A stretch of 64,000 nt of DNA from Schaalia odontolytica (GCF_024584435.1 NZ_CP102197.1:2170001-2234000), one strand, 5' to 3'; counted from the first letter of the stretch, positions 49,926 to 58,847 are shown. The notes: a model not told the origin generated them from the sequence alone. Program-made: numbers and translations.

Positions 49926-50500
49926 ACCGTCGATCGACGCCCCCCAGCCCCTCCGGCTCCCCCCGGTGGGGGAGCGTGGCCACCTACGCGACCCTCGGCG
50001 CCCTCGGCGCCACGATCCTGGCCGCCTGTCAGCCCTCGACGGGCCTGGACATGAGCAAGCCCCTCAATGATGGGACCTGGACCGCGCAGTCCAACGCCGA
50101 CGACCAGGGCTCCGTCGGCACGATCACCATCACCGTCGAAGGTGGGCGGATCACCGCGACCTCGTACGAGACGACGCTCGCGGACGGCACGGACAAGGGA
50201 AGCGACTACGGGAAGAGTTCGGCCGGAGAGGTCTTCAACGAGGACTACTACAAGAAGGCCCAGGCCGCCGTCGCCTCCTACCAGGAGTACTCCGAGAACC
50301 TCACGAAGGTCGGCGACCCCGCCAAGGTCGATGTCATCACGGGCGCGACCGTCGCCCACCAGCAGTTCGTGCAGGCGGCGATCCGAGCGATCGCGGCCGC
50401 CCAGGGCGTATCCCCCGACGGAGCGGACGACATCGAGATCCCCGGCCTGAACGACGCCACCAAGGAGGGGGCCGACGACCTCGGGGGTAGCGACGGCTGA
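49922..50500 (+). CDS. FMN-binding domain lipoprotein
   Basis: 192 residues, ATG at 49922 in an ATGA overlap with the ATPase gene. The lipobox is ATILAACQ, so the protein is lipid-anchored outside the membrane. A single FMN-binding domain (about 45-170) ends with DVITGATVAHQQF. This fits the D-x-x-S/T-G-A-T motif whose final Thr is flavinylated by ApbE, and the next gene encodes an ApbE. A covalent flavin carrier in the iron operon suggests extracytoplasmic ferric reductase or electron-transfer activity; the function is inferred. Confidence 0.88.
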   Translation: MNRRSTPPSPSGSPRWGSVATYATLGALGATILAACQPSTGLDMSKPLNDGTWTAQSNADDQGSVGTITITVEGGRITATSYETTLADGTDKGSDYGKSSAGEVFNEDYYKKAQAAVASYQEYSENLTKVGDPAKVDVITGATVAHQQFVQAAIRAIAAAQGVSPDGADDIEIPGLNDATKEGADDLGGSDG

Positions 50501-50534
50501 AAGCCCGCCCACGTGGCGTTCCTCCTTCCCCGCG

Positions 50535-51587
50535 ATGGGTACCCGCGTCGACCTGATCGGCTGGGGCGGGGACGGCATGGGAATCGTCAACGCCCTCGTC
50601 GGCCTCGTCGCCAGGCACGAGGACCTGTGGAGCGCCTATCGCGCCACGTCCGAGGTATCGAGGATCAACTCCTCCCATCTCCCATCGGTGGTCGGCGCAC
50701 CATCAGTGGTCGGCGCCCCGGACCCGGGCGGCGTCCTCGTCAGCGAGGAGACCGACCGCCTCCTGAGGGAGGCGCTGGTGCTGGCGAGCGCCACCGGAGC
50801 ATCCTTCAACCCCCTGATAGGGCCCCTCGTCGCCGCATGGGACGTCCCGGCCATGCGGGCGGCATACGTCGCGGGCGCTCCGCTTCCCCCCGCCCCGGCC
50901 CCGGGCCTCGTCAAGGCAGCGCTGGATGCCTCCTCGCCCGAGCTTCTGACCCGTGTTGGAGAGCGCCGCTGGCTGCTGCGAGACCCCGGAGCCTTCGAAC
51001 GCGCGGCTCTTTCCGCGCGCCCGCTTCAGGCACCCCGCGAGGGCACGCGACCCTCGCCGCGCCTTGATCTCGGAGGAATCGCCAAGGGATACACGGCTGA
51101 CGCGTGCCGCGACCTCGCCGCGGAGCTGGGCGCTTCGGGCGTCCTCGTTTCCGTCGGCACCTCCTCGATCGCGGCGCACGGGACGCGCGCTGACTCCTCG
51201 CCCTGGCGCGTGGGCATGAGGGACCCCAACGACGGGGAAGCGAGCGTGAACGGAGTCATCGAAGTGCCCGCGGATGGGATGGCATCCCTGTCCACGTCCG
51301 GGGATAACCTGGGGCCGCTCGGCGCGAGGCGCGCGCCGATGCCGCCCGGAGCCCCCAGCCGGGCGTGCGACCACCACATCATTGATCCTCGCACGGGCGA
51401 ACCCGCACGCTCCGGGGTCCGCCAGGTCAGCGTCGTGGCATCCTGCGGCGTGCTTGCCGAGGCTCTATCCACGGCCCTGCTCGTGGATCCGTCCCTCGAT
51501 GTTGGCGATGTCGTAGCCCGCTGGTCGTGTGCGAGTGGCCTGCCCGCGTCTGCCCGGGTCGTGGGGCTGGAGCGCGCCGTGCAGTGA
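50535..51587 (+). CDS. apbE: FAD:protein FMN transferase
   Basis: 350 residues from the first available ATG at 50535. ApbE transfers FMN from FAD to Thr in target proteins, here presumably the lipoprotein just upstream. Motifs: AMGTRVDLI start, LDLGGIAKGYTADA and HHIIDPRTGEPA. The start is odd. The family block SFPAMGT is encoded in frame, so the protein should begin further left, but no ATG, GTG or TTG occurs between the stop at 50448-50450 and 50535. AAGGAGGGGG at 50462-50471 precedes an ACG codon at 50475. No signal peptide is visible from the ATG, although many ApbE proteins are exported; some actinobacterial ones are not. Confidence 0.9.
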   Translation: MGTRVDLIGWGGDGMGIVNALVGLVARHEDLWSAYRATSEVSRINSSHLPSVVGAPSVVGAPDPGGVLVSEETDRLLREALVLASATGASFNPLIGPLVAAWDVPAMRAAYVAGAPLPPAPAPGLVKAALDASSPELLTRVGERRWLLRDPGAFERAALSARPLQAPREGTRPSPRLDLGGIAKGYTADACRDLAAELGASGVLVSVGTSSIAAHGTRADSSPWRVGMRDPNDGEASVNGVIEVPADGMASLSTSGDNLGPLGARRAPMPPGAPSRACDHHIIDPRTGEPARSGVRQVSVVASCGVLAEALSTALLVDPSLDVGDVVARWSCASGLPASARVVGLERAVQ

Positions 51588-52018
51588 TAAGCGTCGGCGC
51601 TCAGGCGCTTCGGGTGCACGGGAAGGCGGCGGGGCCTCGCGGTTTGGTGGAAGGGGCTCAGGGCGGATCTGTCTCGGGCGCCTGCCGATGCCTGCGCGCG
51701 AGCACTCTCGAGGACGCTCGCACACAGCGCCTCCGCTGCTTGTCCGTGCCTGCGTGCAGGCACAGCACCTGATCGGGAGCAGCGCACCTGATCGGGAGCA
51801 GTACACCTGAACAGAAAGGGTGTACTGCATACCGATCGGGTGTAGTGCTGCGTGTGTGGCGCGATGCGATGCTGTTTCGGCGGGGAGCGTCTCTGCCGCG
51901 GGAGCGACACCGTCGCTGCCCTGGGGTCTATCCGCAGCCCCACGCGTGCCTCGTGACGCGTCCACAGGGCTTGCTTGTCTGGATGTGCTGGTACCCCGTG
52001 CGATGGGATCATGCGGAC
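51588..52018. other. Gene-free stretch between apbE and the DUF559-like gene
   Basis: About 430 bp. It holds the repeat island at 51764-51850; the remainder has no motif I can name. The reading frame of the next gene stays open into it, but that part lacks a start site and similarity. Confidence 0.55.
51764..51850. repeat. Short opposed-repeat island, family A
   Basis: Two units with GCACCTGATCGGGAGCAG run forward, then GTACACC (hairpin left arm) meets GGTGTAC (right arm) around TGAACAGAAAG. The last unit, ACCGATCGGGTGTAGTGC, runs in the opposite orientation. It resembles the islands at 8219-8383 and 53118-53400 and lies upstream of the DUF559-like gene that the second island follows. Confidence 0.7.
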
Positions 52019-53119
52019 ATGAGTAGCCACAAGCTGACGGTTGTTCGTTCCTCGTCGATCCATCGAATGACCCGTGAGGACCAAGAATCAGGTGCGTGCA
52101 TGCATGTGATGCGAGGGCACTACGTCCGAGTGGAAGATCCGCGTCTGCTCGAGACTCCGTGGAACACATGGAACGCTGTGGCGCGAGCGAGACTGCTTGC
52201 GCTACAGGCTTCCGGGAAGGGGGACAGGGTCTTTGTCGGCGCGAGTTCGATTGTCGCCCGAGGAATTCCGCTGTGGGAGGCGAATCCGGATGTGTTTGTG
52301 TGGGCGCGTACCCGACGTGGATCCAAGTCACTACGCGCGGTTCGAGCTGCCGGCACTCTCGTGCCAGCGGTGTCAGTGCGGTGGTCTGTTGCCCCGCCTC
52401 ATGCCACTGAGCTGCAGACGGTTGGAGGAGTTCGCGTCGAAGGCATCACTGACGCTGCGGTTCGAATGGCGTTCCGGTCCGAGTATCTCAGCGCGTTTGT
52501 CGCGATCTGTATGGTGCTGAACAGGCGGTCGCGCTTCTCCGTCTTCTCCCAGGCAGAGTCTCGTGAACGAGCGAATGACGTGAGGGAGGCAATGCTCGGC
52601 AGGCTCGCGGCCTGGCGCCAGCGAGAAGACAACGTGCCGTTTCAGCGAGCGGAAACCATCATGTGTGCGGCGGATCCGGGATGCGACAACCCGGCTGAGG
52701 CCGCACTGCTGTGGGTCATCAAGTCGGTGAGCGCTTTCGACGTCGTCACCCAGCATGAGATCGTCATCAACGGACGTCGCTATTTCGCGGACATAGCGAT
52801 TCCCGAACTCATGATCATCTTTGAGTTCGATGGGATCGGAAAGCTCGGCACGAACGAAGCCGACTTTGCCCGAGCGAAGAGAGAGTGGATTGCGCGGGAC
52901 AATGATCTGCGTGCCGCGGGGTGGAAGACCTATCGCGTGTCGTGGCCGGACTACGAGGACTTGGTGCGGCTGAGGGCTTGGGTGATTGAGATAGTGGGGT
53001 TGCGGCAATCCTCGATACCCGCGTCGGCCCAGGGATTGTGGGTCAAGCCAACCAAGGCGTGTGACGGGCCCGATCGCCGCTTCCACGTGACGTGGTCTCA
53101 GCGGGATGCACGGGGGTAG
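52019..53119 (+). CDS. DUF559-like protein with a PD-(D/E)xK-type C-terminal domain
   Basis: 366 residues from the ATG at 52019 (MSSHKLTVV). The frame is open further upstream, but that part runs through the repeat island. The N-terminal half (about 60-180) resembles the AbiEi-like region of actinobacterial DUF559 proteins. The C-terminal domain (about 255-345) has the core FADIAIPELMIIFEFDG, with an Asp and a following Glu-x-Asp as in the restriction-endonuclease fold, then WIARDNDLRAAGWKTYRVSW. The active-site Lys position appears replaced by Asp, as is common in this group. Codon use is less GC-biased than in its neighbours. It sits alone between two repeat islands. Function unknown; a defence or repair nuclease is possible. 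Confidence 0.75.
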   Translation: MSSHKLTVVRSSSIHRMTREDQESGACMHVMRGHYVRVEDPRLLETPWNTWNAVARARLLALQASGKGDRVFVGASSIVARGIPLWEANPDVFVWARTRRGSKSLRAVRAAGTLVPAVSVRWSVAPPHATELQTVGGVRVEGITDAAVRMAFRSEYLSAFVAICMVLNRRSRFSVFSQAESRERANDVREAMLGRLAAWRQREDNVPFQRAETIMCAADPGCDNPAEAALLWVIKSVSAFDVVTQHEIVINGRRYFADIAIPELMIIFEFDGIGKLGTNEADFARAKREWIARDNDLRAAGWKTYRVSWPDYEDLVRLRAWVIEIVGLRQSSIPASAQGLWVKPTKACDGPDRRFHVTWSQRDARG

Positions 53120-53400
53120 TACACCTGATGGGGAGCGGTGAACCCGACAGGGGACAGCGCGCCCGATGGGAAGCAGAGCACCCGGACAGAAGTGCACCCG
53201 ATGGGGGGGCAGTGCGCCGACGAGGGGCAGAGTGCCCGATGGGAAGCAGTACACCTGGACAGAACTGCACCCGATGGGAAGCAGAGTGCGACAAGGGGCT
53301 GCGCGCCCGGACAGAAGTGCACCCGATGGGGAGTAGAGCACCCGATGGGGAGCAGTACACCTGGACAGAACGGGTGCAATGCACACCGATCGGGTGTCGT
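53118..53400. repeat. Long repeat array, family A (about 14 units)
   Basis: About 14 contiguous units of 15-20 bp, mostly AGTGCACCCGATGGGGAGC or its variants AGTACACCTGGACAGA and AGAGCACCCGATGGG, in one orientation. The array ends in AACGGGTGCAATGCACACCG and ATCGGGTGT, which face the other way. A higher-order order of two or three units recurs (for example CCCGGACAGAAGTGCACCCG at about 53182 and 53307). It fills the gap between the converging DUF559-like gene and the membrane-protein gene. It has no unique spacers, so it is not CRISPR. Confidence 0.85.
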
Positions 53401-53541
53401 GCCCTCGCCAACAAGCACAAACGAGGCGCACTGCCGCTTGCCGGGACACGAGGCGCCGTTGCGGCTGGTTGGACAGTCTGCGGTGCGTGTGGGGCGACGC
53501 GAGCGTGGGGCATCGACGTGGATCTTGGCGCAGCTTGTGCG

Positions 53542-54132
53542 TCAGTAGGAGGCCACGCCCGTGTCGCTGCCGGGATGGGTGCAGGGAGACTCGGGCGCCT
53601 GGGGAGCCTGGACGGTGGCCTCTCCGCCGTTGATGGTGACGTCGCCGTTGATGACGATGCTCGGTTCCGGCGGGAAGAGGCGGGCCATCGTCGACTGGCG
53701 CTTCAGCCAGGCAACGACCGCCAGGACGATGCCGATGACGACGTAGATGACGTGCTGGACCGTGGGGTTGTCGGCCAGGCGCGGGGCGATCTCGTCGGTG
53801 ATCTTGAGGACGAGGCCCAGCATGATGAACAGGCTGGAGGCGACGACAAAGGGGAAGCTGACAATCTTGTAGGTGTGGGCCGACCTCAGGTAAAGCCACT
53901 TATTGAGGGCGTGGTATCCGAAGCCGACGGCCATCATCGCCAGGGTCGCCCAGACGTAGTGGGCCTGCCTGGTCGAGGTGAGCCACCCCATGTGATCGAC
54001 GGTGAAGGCGCCGACCGCGCCGATGATGAGGAGGTAGTCCGGGGAGAAAAGCAGCCACAGGACGAGCTTCTTGTAGTACCAGATAGCGAAGAAGAACAAC
54101 AACCACAGCATCACGGCGACGAAGAAATACAT
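53542..54132 (-). CDS. Hypothetical polytopic membrane protein
   Basis: 196 residues, ATG at 54132. Five hydrophobic helices (about 2-22, 30-50, 60-80, 90-110, 125-145: MYFFVAVMLWLLFFFAIWYY, YLLIIGAVGAFTV, VWATLAMMAVGFGY, VVASSLFIMLGLVL, VIYVVIGIVLAVVAWL) are followed by a short soluble tail with INGDVTINGGEATV. The tail resembles a single beta-hairpin. No family recognised. There is no Shine-Dalgarno site, but a -10 element lies six bases upstream, so the mRNA may be leaderless. Its 3' end meets the repeat array. Confidence 0.75.
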   Translation of the reverse strand: MYFFVAVMLWLLFFFAIWYYKKLVLWLLFSPDYLLIIGAVGAFTVDHMGWLTSTRQAHYVWATLAMMAVGFGYHALNKWLYLRSAHTYKIVSFPFVVASSLFIMLGLVLKITDEIAPRLADNPTVQHVIYVVIGIVLAVVAWLKRQSTMARLFPPEPSIVINGDVTINGGEATVQAPQAPESPCTHPGSDTGVASY

Positions 54133-54138
54133 GGTTTC

Positions 54139-54144
54139 ATTGTA
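54139..54144 (-). promoter_or_regulatory. -10 element of a probable leaderless promoter
   Basis: On the minus strand TACAAT (five of six to TATAAT) is followed by six bases and then the ATG at 54132, so transcription would start on the start codon. The -35 region is poor. Confidence 0.5.
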
Positions 54145-54298
54145 CCTGACCGATTGGTATGTGTGCCGCGTTTCTCAGCATGTCACCGCCCGGGATGCGG
54201 CCGTGTTCGGCCGCTGCGCAGTGCCCCACCAGGCTTGACGCCACGCCCGCCTAGCGCTCAGCCAGCAGCACACCACCAGACCTGACACCATACTCAGG

Positions 54299-57200
54299 CT
54301 AGCGCTCCGCCGACAGCGCACCAGACCTGACACCGCGCTTCGCCAATAGCGTCGCCAGGTGGACGCCCGCGCGTCCGGCCAGCTGCGAGGCCTGAGTGCG
54401 GCACGAGAAGCCGTCGGCCAGATACACGGCCTCCGGATGCGCTGACAACGTGGGCAGCAGCGAATGTGAGGCGACGGCGAGCGAGAGGTCGTAGTGCCCC
54501 GCTTCCATGCCAAAATTGCCCGCCAGGCCGCAGCATCCCTCCAGGCGCAACACGCGTGCTCCCAGGGATTCCAAGAGCGCCTGGTCGGTGTCCCATCCCA
54601 TGACGGAGTAGTGGTGGCAGTGAGGCTGAGCAACGATCGTGACGCCGCTCAGGTCGGGCAGGCGGCGCGCAGAGTCGGGCACGGCGGACAGCGCCTCGGC
54701 AAGCGTGTGCGTCGCGCGCGAGACGAGGGCGCTGCGGGGGTCCTCGGGCAACAGGTCACGCAGGTCGTCGCGCAGCACGGCTGTGCACGAGGGCTCCACG
54801 CCGATGATGGGAATCCCGGCGGCGGCGAAGGGGGCGAGCGTGGAGAGCAATGCCGTCAGGTGCTTCTTCGCTCCCGACAGCTGTCCGGTCGTAATCCACG
54901 TGAGTCCGCAGCACGCGTCGGGCGCGACGATGGGGGCGAAGCCGTTCGCGTCGAGCACGTCCACGACAGCGCGCGCACCCGCGTCGTCGAGGGTCTGGCT
55001 GAAGGAGTCCGCCCACACGAGCGCGTACGGCCGCCCGCCGGGATCGTGCGGGCCGCTCAGGATCGGGGAATCCGACAGCGACGAGGCAGTGGTCGCCTCG
55101 CGCTCGCGGGCTGAGTCAGACGAGGCCGGGGTGCCGCCGCGCTCGCGGGCTGAGGCACCGGGGTCGGAATGGGAAGGCGCAGATGTGGCGAGCAGTGACC
55201 GATGCCGAGCCCACGCGGTGAAAGTGCCGGACTGGAGCTTGGGCATGCCACGGTGAGGGTCGAGGCCAATGACGCGGAACGCGAGGCGCCGCAGCAGCGG
55301 GACGGACAGGACGGCGTTGCCGAGGGCCGCCAGCCCCGGAACCCGTGCGGTCACGCGGGTCAGGCGCGGGAGCCAGCCGAGCGTGTAGTGGCTGAGGGGT
55401 CGCACTCGTCCCCTGTACGTGCGATACAGGACCTCGGAGCGGTAGCGAGCCATGTCAACCCCCGCCGGGCAGTCGGCCGAGCAGGCCTTGCACGCGAGGC
55501 ACAGGTCGAGGGCCTCGAGGACCTCGGGGGAGTCGATGGCGCGCACGAGGCGCGAGTTGGCGGCCTCCTGAAGGATTCGCGCCCTCCCGCGGGTCACGTC
55601 CTTCTCCTCCCGGGTCGCCAGGTAGGAGGGGCACATGAAGGTTCCCGATACTCCCGCGCGGCACTTGCCGACTCCGGTGCAGCGGTGGACGGCGGACGTG
55701 AAGTCGCCCCCGTCGCTCGCGAAGGCGAAGCCTCCATCGGCGAGCATGGGGTGTGCCGCGACGCGGCGCAGGTTGGCGTCGAGGGGATCGACGCCGGGCT
55801 GGCACTCGAGGGGGTGGTCGGAAGCGTCCCGGGGTGACCGCGAGGAAGCGGACGTGGCGGCCGCCCGTCGTGCTAAGGCGCGGGAGGCGGCGCTCGCGGA
55901 GTCCATCGGGGAGGCCAGCACCCCGGGATTGAGGATGTTGTCGGGATCGAAGACGTGCTTGACGCGGGCGAAAAGGTCAAGCATGTCGGGGGAGTACATG
56001 AAACGCAGGAGCTCCCCGCGTGCGCGCCCATCGCCGTGCTCGCCGGAGACCGAGCCGCCGTGGGAGGCGCAGATGCGGGCGGCGGACTGGAGGAACGCCC
56101 GCGAGTGCGCCACGCCGGCCGGGGTGTCGAGGGGCATGGCGAGGCGGACGTGGACGCAGCCGTCGCCGAAGTGGCCGTAGAGGAGGCCGTCAATGTCGAA
56201 CTCCTCCATGAGGGCCGTGAAGTCCCGAAGGTAGGCGCCGAGGTTGCGGGGCGGAACGGCGGCGTCTTCGAAGCCCGGCCACGCCTGCCGGTCGGTGCCC
56301 GTCTCGTCCGGCGGGGTGCGCCCTCCCAGGCCCGCCCCGTCGGCGCGGATTCTCCACAGCGCCGAGGCCTGAGCCCCGGGCGGGTAGACGACCGTGTCGA
56401 TGGCGGCCGAGTCGGCGCACAGGGCGCGTGCGCGGGTGAGTGAGGTCTCCATGTCTTCGCCCGCGGCTCCGACCTCCACGAGCAGCCAGCCATCGCCGTC
56501 GGGCAGGGCGGGGACGGCGCCTGGCCCCCTGTGTGCGCGCACGACGTCGACGAGGCGCCGGTCCATCCCCTCGACGGCGAGGGGTGAGTGGGCCAGGAGC
56601 GAGGGAACGTCGTCCGCGGCGTCGATCATGGATCGGTAGCCGAGGGCGGCGAGCACGGGCGCGTCGGGGAGGGGGACGAGCCGCACCGTGATGGACAGGA
56701 TGAGGACGAGGGTGCCCTCGCTTCCGGCGAGCATGGCGGCCAGGTTGCGTCCCCCCTCGGGGGTGAGGTGCTCGAGGGAATAGCCGGACACCTGGCGCTT
56801 GAAGCGGCCCAGCTGGGTGCGAATGGGAGCGAGGTGAGAGTCGATGAGGGGGGCCAGGTCGGGCACGCAGCTCAGGCCCGTGTCGTGCGAGGTCGTGGCG
56901 GTGAAGCGCCTCCCGCGCCCGTCGACGCACTCCAGGGAGACGATGTTGTCGGAGGTGCGTCCCCAGGCCGTGGCGTGGGGGCCGCAGGCGTTGTTGGCGA
57001 CCATCCCGCCGATCGTGGCCCGGTTCTGCGAGGAGGGGTCGGGTCCGAAGCGCAGGCCGTGGGCGGCGGCAGCTGCCTGGAGGGTTGAGCCAACGCACCC
57101 CGGTTCGACGGTGGCGGTGCGTGCGTCGGGATCGATGTGTAGGACGCGATTCATGTGGCGCGAGAAGTCGAGGACCAGGCCCGGGCCGATCGCATTCGAC

Positions 57201-57415
57201 GCGCACGAGGTGCCGCCCCCGCGCGCGGTCAGGGGCACCCCGCGTGCGCGGGCGAGGTCGAAGGCCGCGAGGGCCTGTTCTTGCGTGCGAGGGAAGGCGA
57301 CGGCGAGCGGCGGGATGCGCGTCAGGCCGGCGTCGGAGGAGTAGCGCGCGCGTGTCCCCACCCCGTCGTCGACGTCGATGAGTGCGCGCAGTTCCTCCAG
57401 GAAGCTATCGCTCAT
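54299..57415 (-). CDS. FAD-linked oxidoreductase fused to Fe-S and CCG domains (D-lactate/glycolate dehydrogenase type)
   Basis: 1038 residues. The N-terminal FAD_binding_4 domain (about 40-180) has the pyrophosphate loop TARGGGTSCASNAIGPG and GGMVANNACGPHA. The FAD-oxidase C domain (about 220-510) ends in VSGEHGDGRARGELL and FDPDNILNPG. A ferredoxin-like region (about 575-660) has CTGVGKC and CLACKACSADCPAGVDMARY, enough for two 4Fe-4S clusters. Two CCG-type domains follow (DACCGLTW and EGCCGLAGNFG). This is the YdiJ/GlcD-type all-in-one layout. The substrate is a D-2-hydroxy acid by homology; D-lactate is the usual guess. Start ATG at 57415; no partner gene is adjacent. Confidence 0.92.
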   Translation of the reverse strand: MSDSFLEELRALIDVDDGVGTRARYSSDAGLTRIPPLAVAFPRTQEQALAAFDLARARGVPLTARGGGTSCASNAIGPGLVLDFSRHMNRVLHIDPDARTATVEPGCVGSTLQAAAAAHGLRFGPDPSSQNRATIGGMVANNACGPHATAWGRTSDNIVSLECVDGRGRRFTATTSHDTGLSCVPDLAPLIDSHLAPIRTQLGRFKRQVSGYSLEHLTPEGGRNLAAMLAGSEGTLVLILSITVRLVPLPDAPVLAALGYRSMIDAADDVPSLLAHSPLAVEGMDRRLVDVVRAHRGPGAVPALPDGDGWLLVEVGAAGEDMETSLTRARALCADSAAIDTVVYPPGAQASALWRIRADGAGLGGRTPPDETGTDRQAWPGFEDAAVPPRNLGAYLRDFTALMEEFDIDGLLYGHFGDGCVHVRLAMPLDTPAGVAHSRAFLQSAARICASHGGSVSGEHGDGRARGELLRFMYSPDMLDLFARVKHVFDPDNILNPGVLASPMDSASAASRALARRAAATSASSRSPRDASDHPLECQPGVDPLDANLRRVAAHPMLADGGFAFASDGGDFTSAVHRCTGVGKCRAGVSGTFMCPSYLATREEKDVTRGRARILQEAANSRLVRAIDSPEVLEALDLCLACKACSADCPAGVDMARYRSEVLYRTYRGRVRPLSHYTLGWLPRLTRVTARVPGLAALGNAVLSVPLLRRLAFRVIGLDPHRGMPKLQSGTFTAWARHRSLLATSAPSHSDPGASARERGGTPASSDSAREREATTASSLSDSPILSGPHDPGGRPYALVWADSFSQTLDDAGARAVVDVLDANGFAPIVAPDACCGLTWITTGQLSGAKKHLTALLSTLAPFAAAGIPIIGVEPSCTAVLRDDLRDLLPEDPRSALVSRATHTLAEALSAVPDSARRLPDLSGVTIVAQPHCHHYSVMGWDTDQALLESLGARVLRLEGCCGLAGNFGMEAGHYDLSLAVASHSLLPTLSAHPEAVYLADGFSCRTQASQLAGRAGVHLATLLAKRGVRSGALSAER

Positions 57416-57534
57416 GGACCCAGTGTGTCACGGGCTCGGGGGCCTGGCCGAGGCTATCCGCTGTGCGGATGGCTGATCGGTGCGCGCGTGAGGAGCGAGG
57501 GGGATGGCGCCGACAGAGGGCGGGCCGTGTGCCT

Positions 57535-57768
57535 CTAGGCGGGTTCGGGGTCGTCGCCGTAAAGCCTCGGGAAAGGTGTCACGGGAACGGGCATGGGCTC
57601 GATCGGGGGGAGATGAGGCCTGACCGTCTGTGAAGTATCCGGGTAGAGGCGCGGGCGTGAGCCGACGTGAAGGCGGTAGGGAGAGAGTTCGCGGCAGGTC
57701 TCCTCCGATGCCGGAACTCGTGATTCTGGCGCCGAATACTCAACGATGCGCAGGCTTTCTCTGCCCAT
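57535..57768 (-). CDS. Small Pro-rich hypothetical protein
   Basis: 77 residues, ATG at 57768 with GGCGGAGAA close upstream. The C-terminal half is rich in Pro (LPPIEPMPVPVTPFPRLYG) and there is no membrane segment or known motif. It follows the broken DUF1023 gene on the same strand, with 162 bp between. It may be a real small gene or a chance frame; nothing in the sequence decides. Confidence 0.4.
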   Translation of the reverse strand: MGRESLRIVEYSAPESRVPASEETCRELSPYRLHVGSRPRLYPDTSQTVRPHLPPIEPMPVPVTPFPRLYGDDPEPA

Positions 57769-57930
57769 TTCTCCGCCCTGTCTGTTGCTCGCTTCGTGAT
57801 GCGCAGTAGTTTAACCGGATGGAAGAGATTGTGCCATTCGTCGTCCGCGCTACCCTCAGTATCCTACACAACGATACGGCTCAGGCGAGGCGAAGCGCAA
57901 ATAGTTGTTCGGAATGTGTCAGCGTTGGCG

Positions 57931-58847
57931 CTAGTATCCGATGAGCGCCTGCTTCCACCACTGCGACTCATCGTCGGTCGGTGGCTGGGGGTTGCTGCGC
58001 GCCTTCTTGAGGGCCTCCCACTCCTCGTCGGTCGTCGGCTTGGCGTCGGCGATGATGTTGGCGAAGTCCTGCGAGGTGCGCGTGCCCTCTTCGAAGTACG
58101 CCATGTGGTTGTCGAAGCCGTGAATCGCGCGTTCGACGACCCCCGCAGCTCCTGCGATACTCGGGGGAGTCGGCGCCAGTAGTTCGCGGCATCGGTCGCG
58201 TCCGTGCTCAGGTGAGTGATGCCCTCGAGCTTGCGGGGGTTCGTCCCGTACGAGGCGTCGGGACCCAGGCCTTGGACGGCGTCGCCATCGGGGATTGATG
58301 ACTCGTAGACGTGGCCCTCGGGCAGTCCGTAGGCGTCAATGTTGCGCACGCCTGATCCGGGAGAGCCGAACATGACGACGTTGTCGACGGTCCCCGGAGC
58401 CATCATGGGGAGCGCCTTGCCGGAGGAGGCGATCGCGCTCGTGCGCTCGTACTTGTTGTCGTAGTTGAAGTCGAGCAGGTAGGTCTCGGCTTGGCCCGCC
58501 TTTCGCCGTTCGGAGTTGTTGGTCTCGTTGCGAATGGCGGCGAGGTTGTCGTAAGCCTCCTTCGCTTTCTCCATCTTCTTGCGTGCCTCGGTCAGCTCCG
58601 TGTCGTCGTAGGCGGCGCGGCCCTTGTGGACGTCGTCTGGGATCTGTGTGGCTCGCTTCTTGTCGTAGGCGGCCTTTGTCGTTTCGTATTCCGCCAGCGC
58701 CTTGTTGTATTCCGCTTGAGCCTGGTCGTAGGCTCCCGTATGTTCCTTGCCGTTGGAGTCCGTGTAGCCAAAGAGGGAGTCGGAGAGCTCGCGCAGGGCG
58801 TGGGAGAACTGGTCGAGTTCCCCGTCGCGAATGTCAGGATCTGGCAT
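57931..58847 (-). pseudogene. Degenerate DUF1023-type alpha/beta hydrolase gene, frameshifted
   Basis: Starts at the ATG at 58847 (PDPDIRDGELDQFSHAL). An N-terminal helical region of about 110 residues (repeated Ala/Glu/Lys heptads, AQAEYNKALAEYETTKAAYD) leads to YLLDFNYDNKYERTSAIA. Then comes APGTVDNVVMFGSPGSGV and GLPEGHVYESSIPDGD, blocks I recognise from the end of DUF1023 hydrolases. The middle that should hold the GHSYGS-type nucleophile is missing. From about 58140-58180, where two 5-base homopolymers lie, the frame shifts: the 3' part in another frame reads GVVERAIHGFDNHMAYFEEG to QWWKQALIGY-stop at 57931. One base gained restores 305 residues. Such proteins with helical tails can be type VII substrates; here probably decayed. 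Confidence 0.7.

Noticed and set aside
53118..53400. CRISPR array
   Set aside because: Units are contiguous with no unique spacers of constant length, and no cas genes are in the window.
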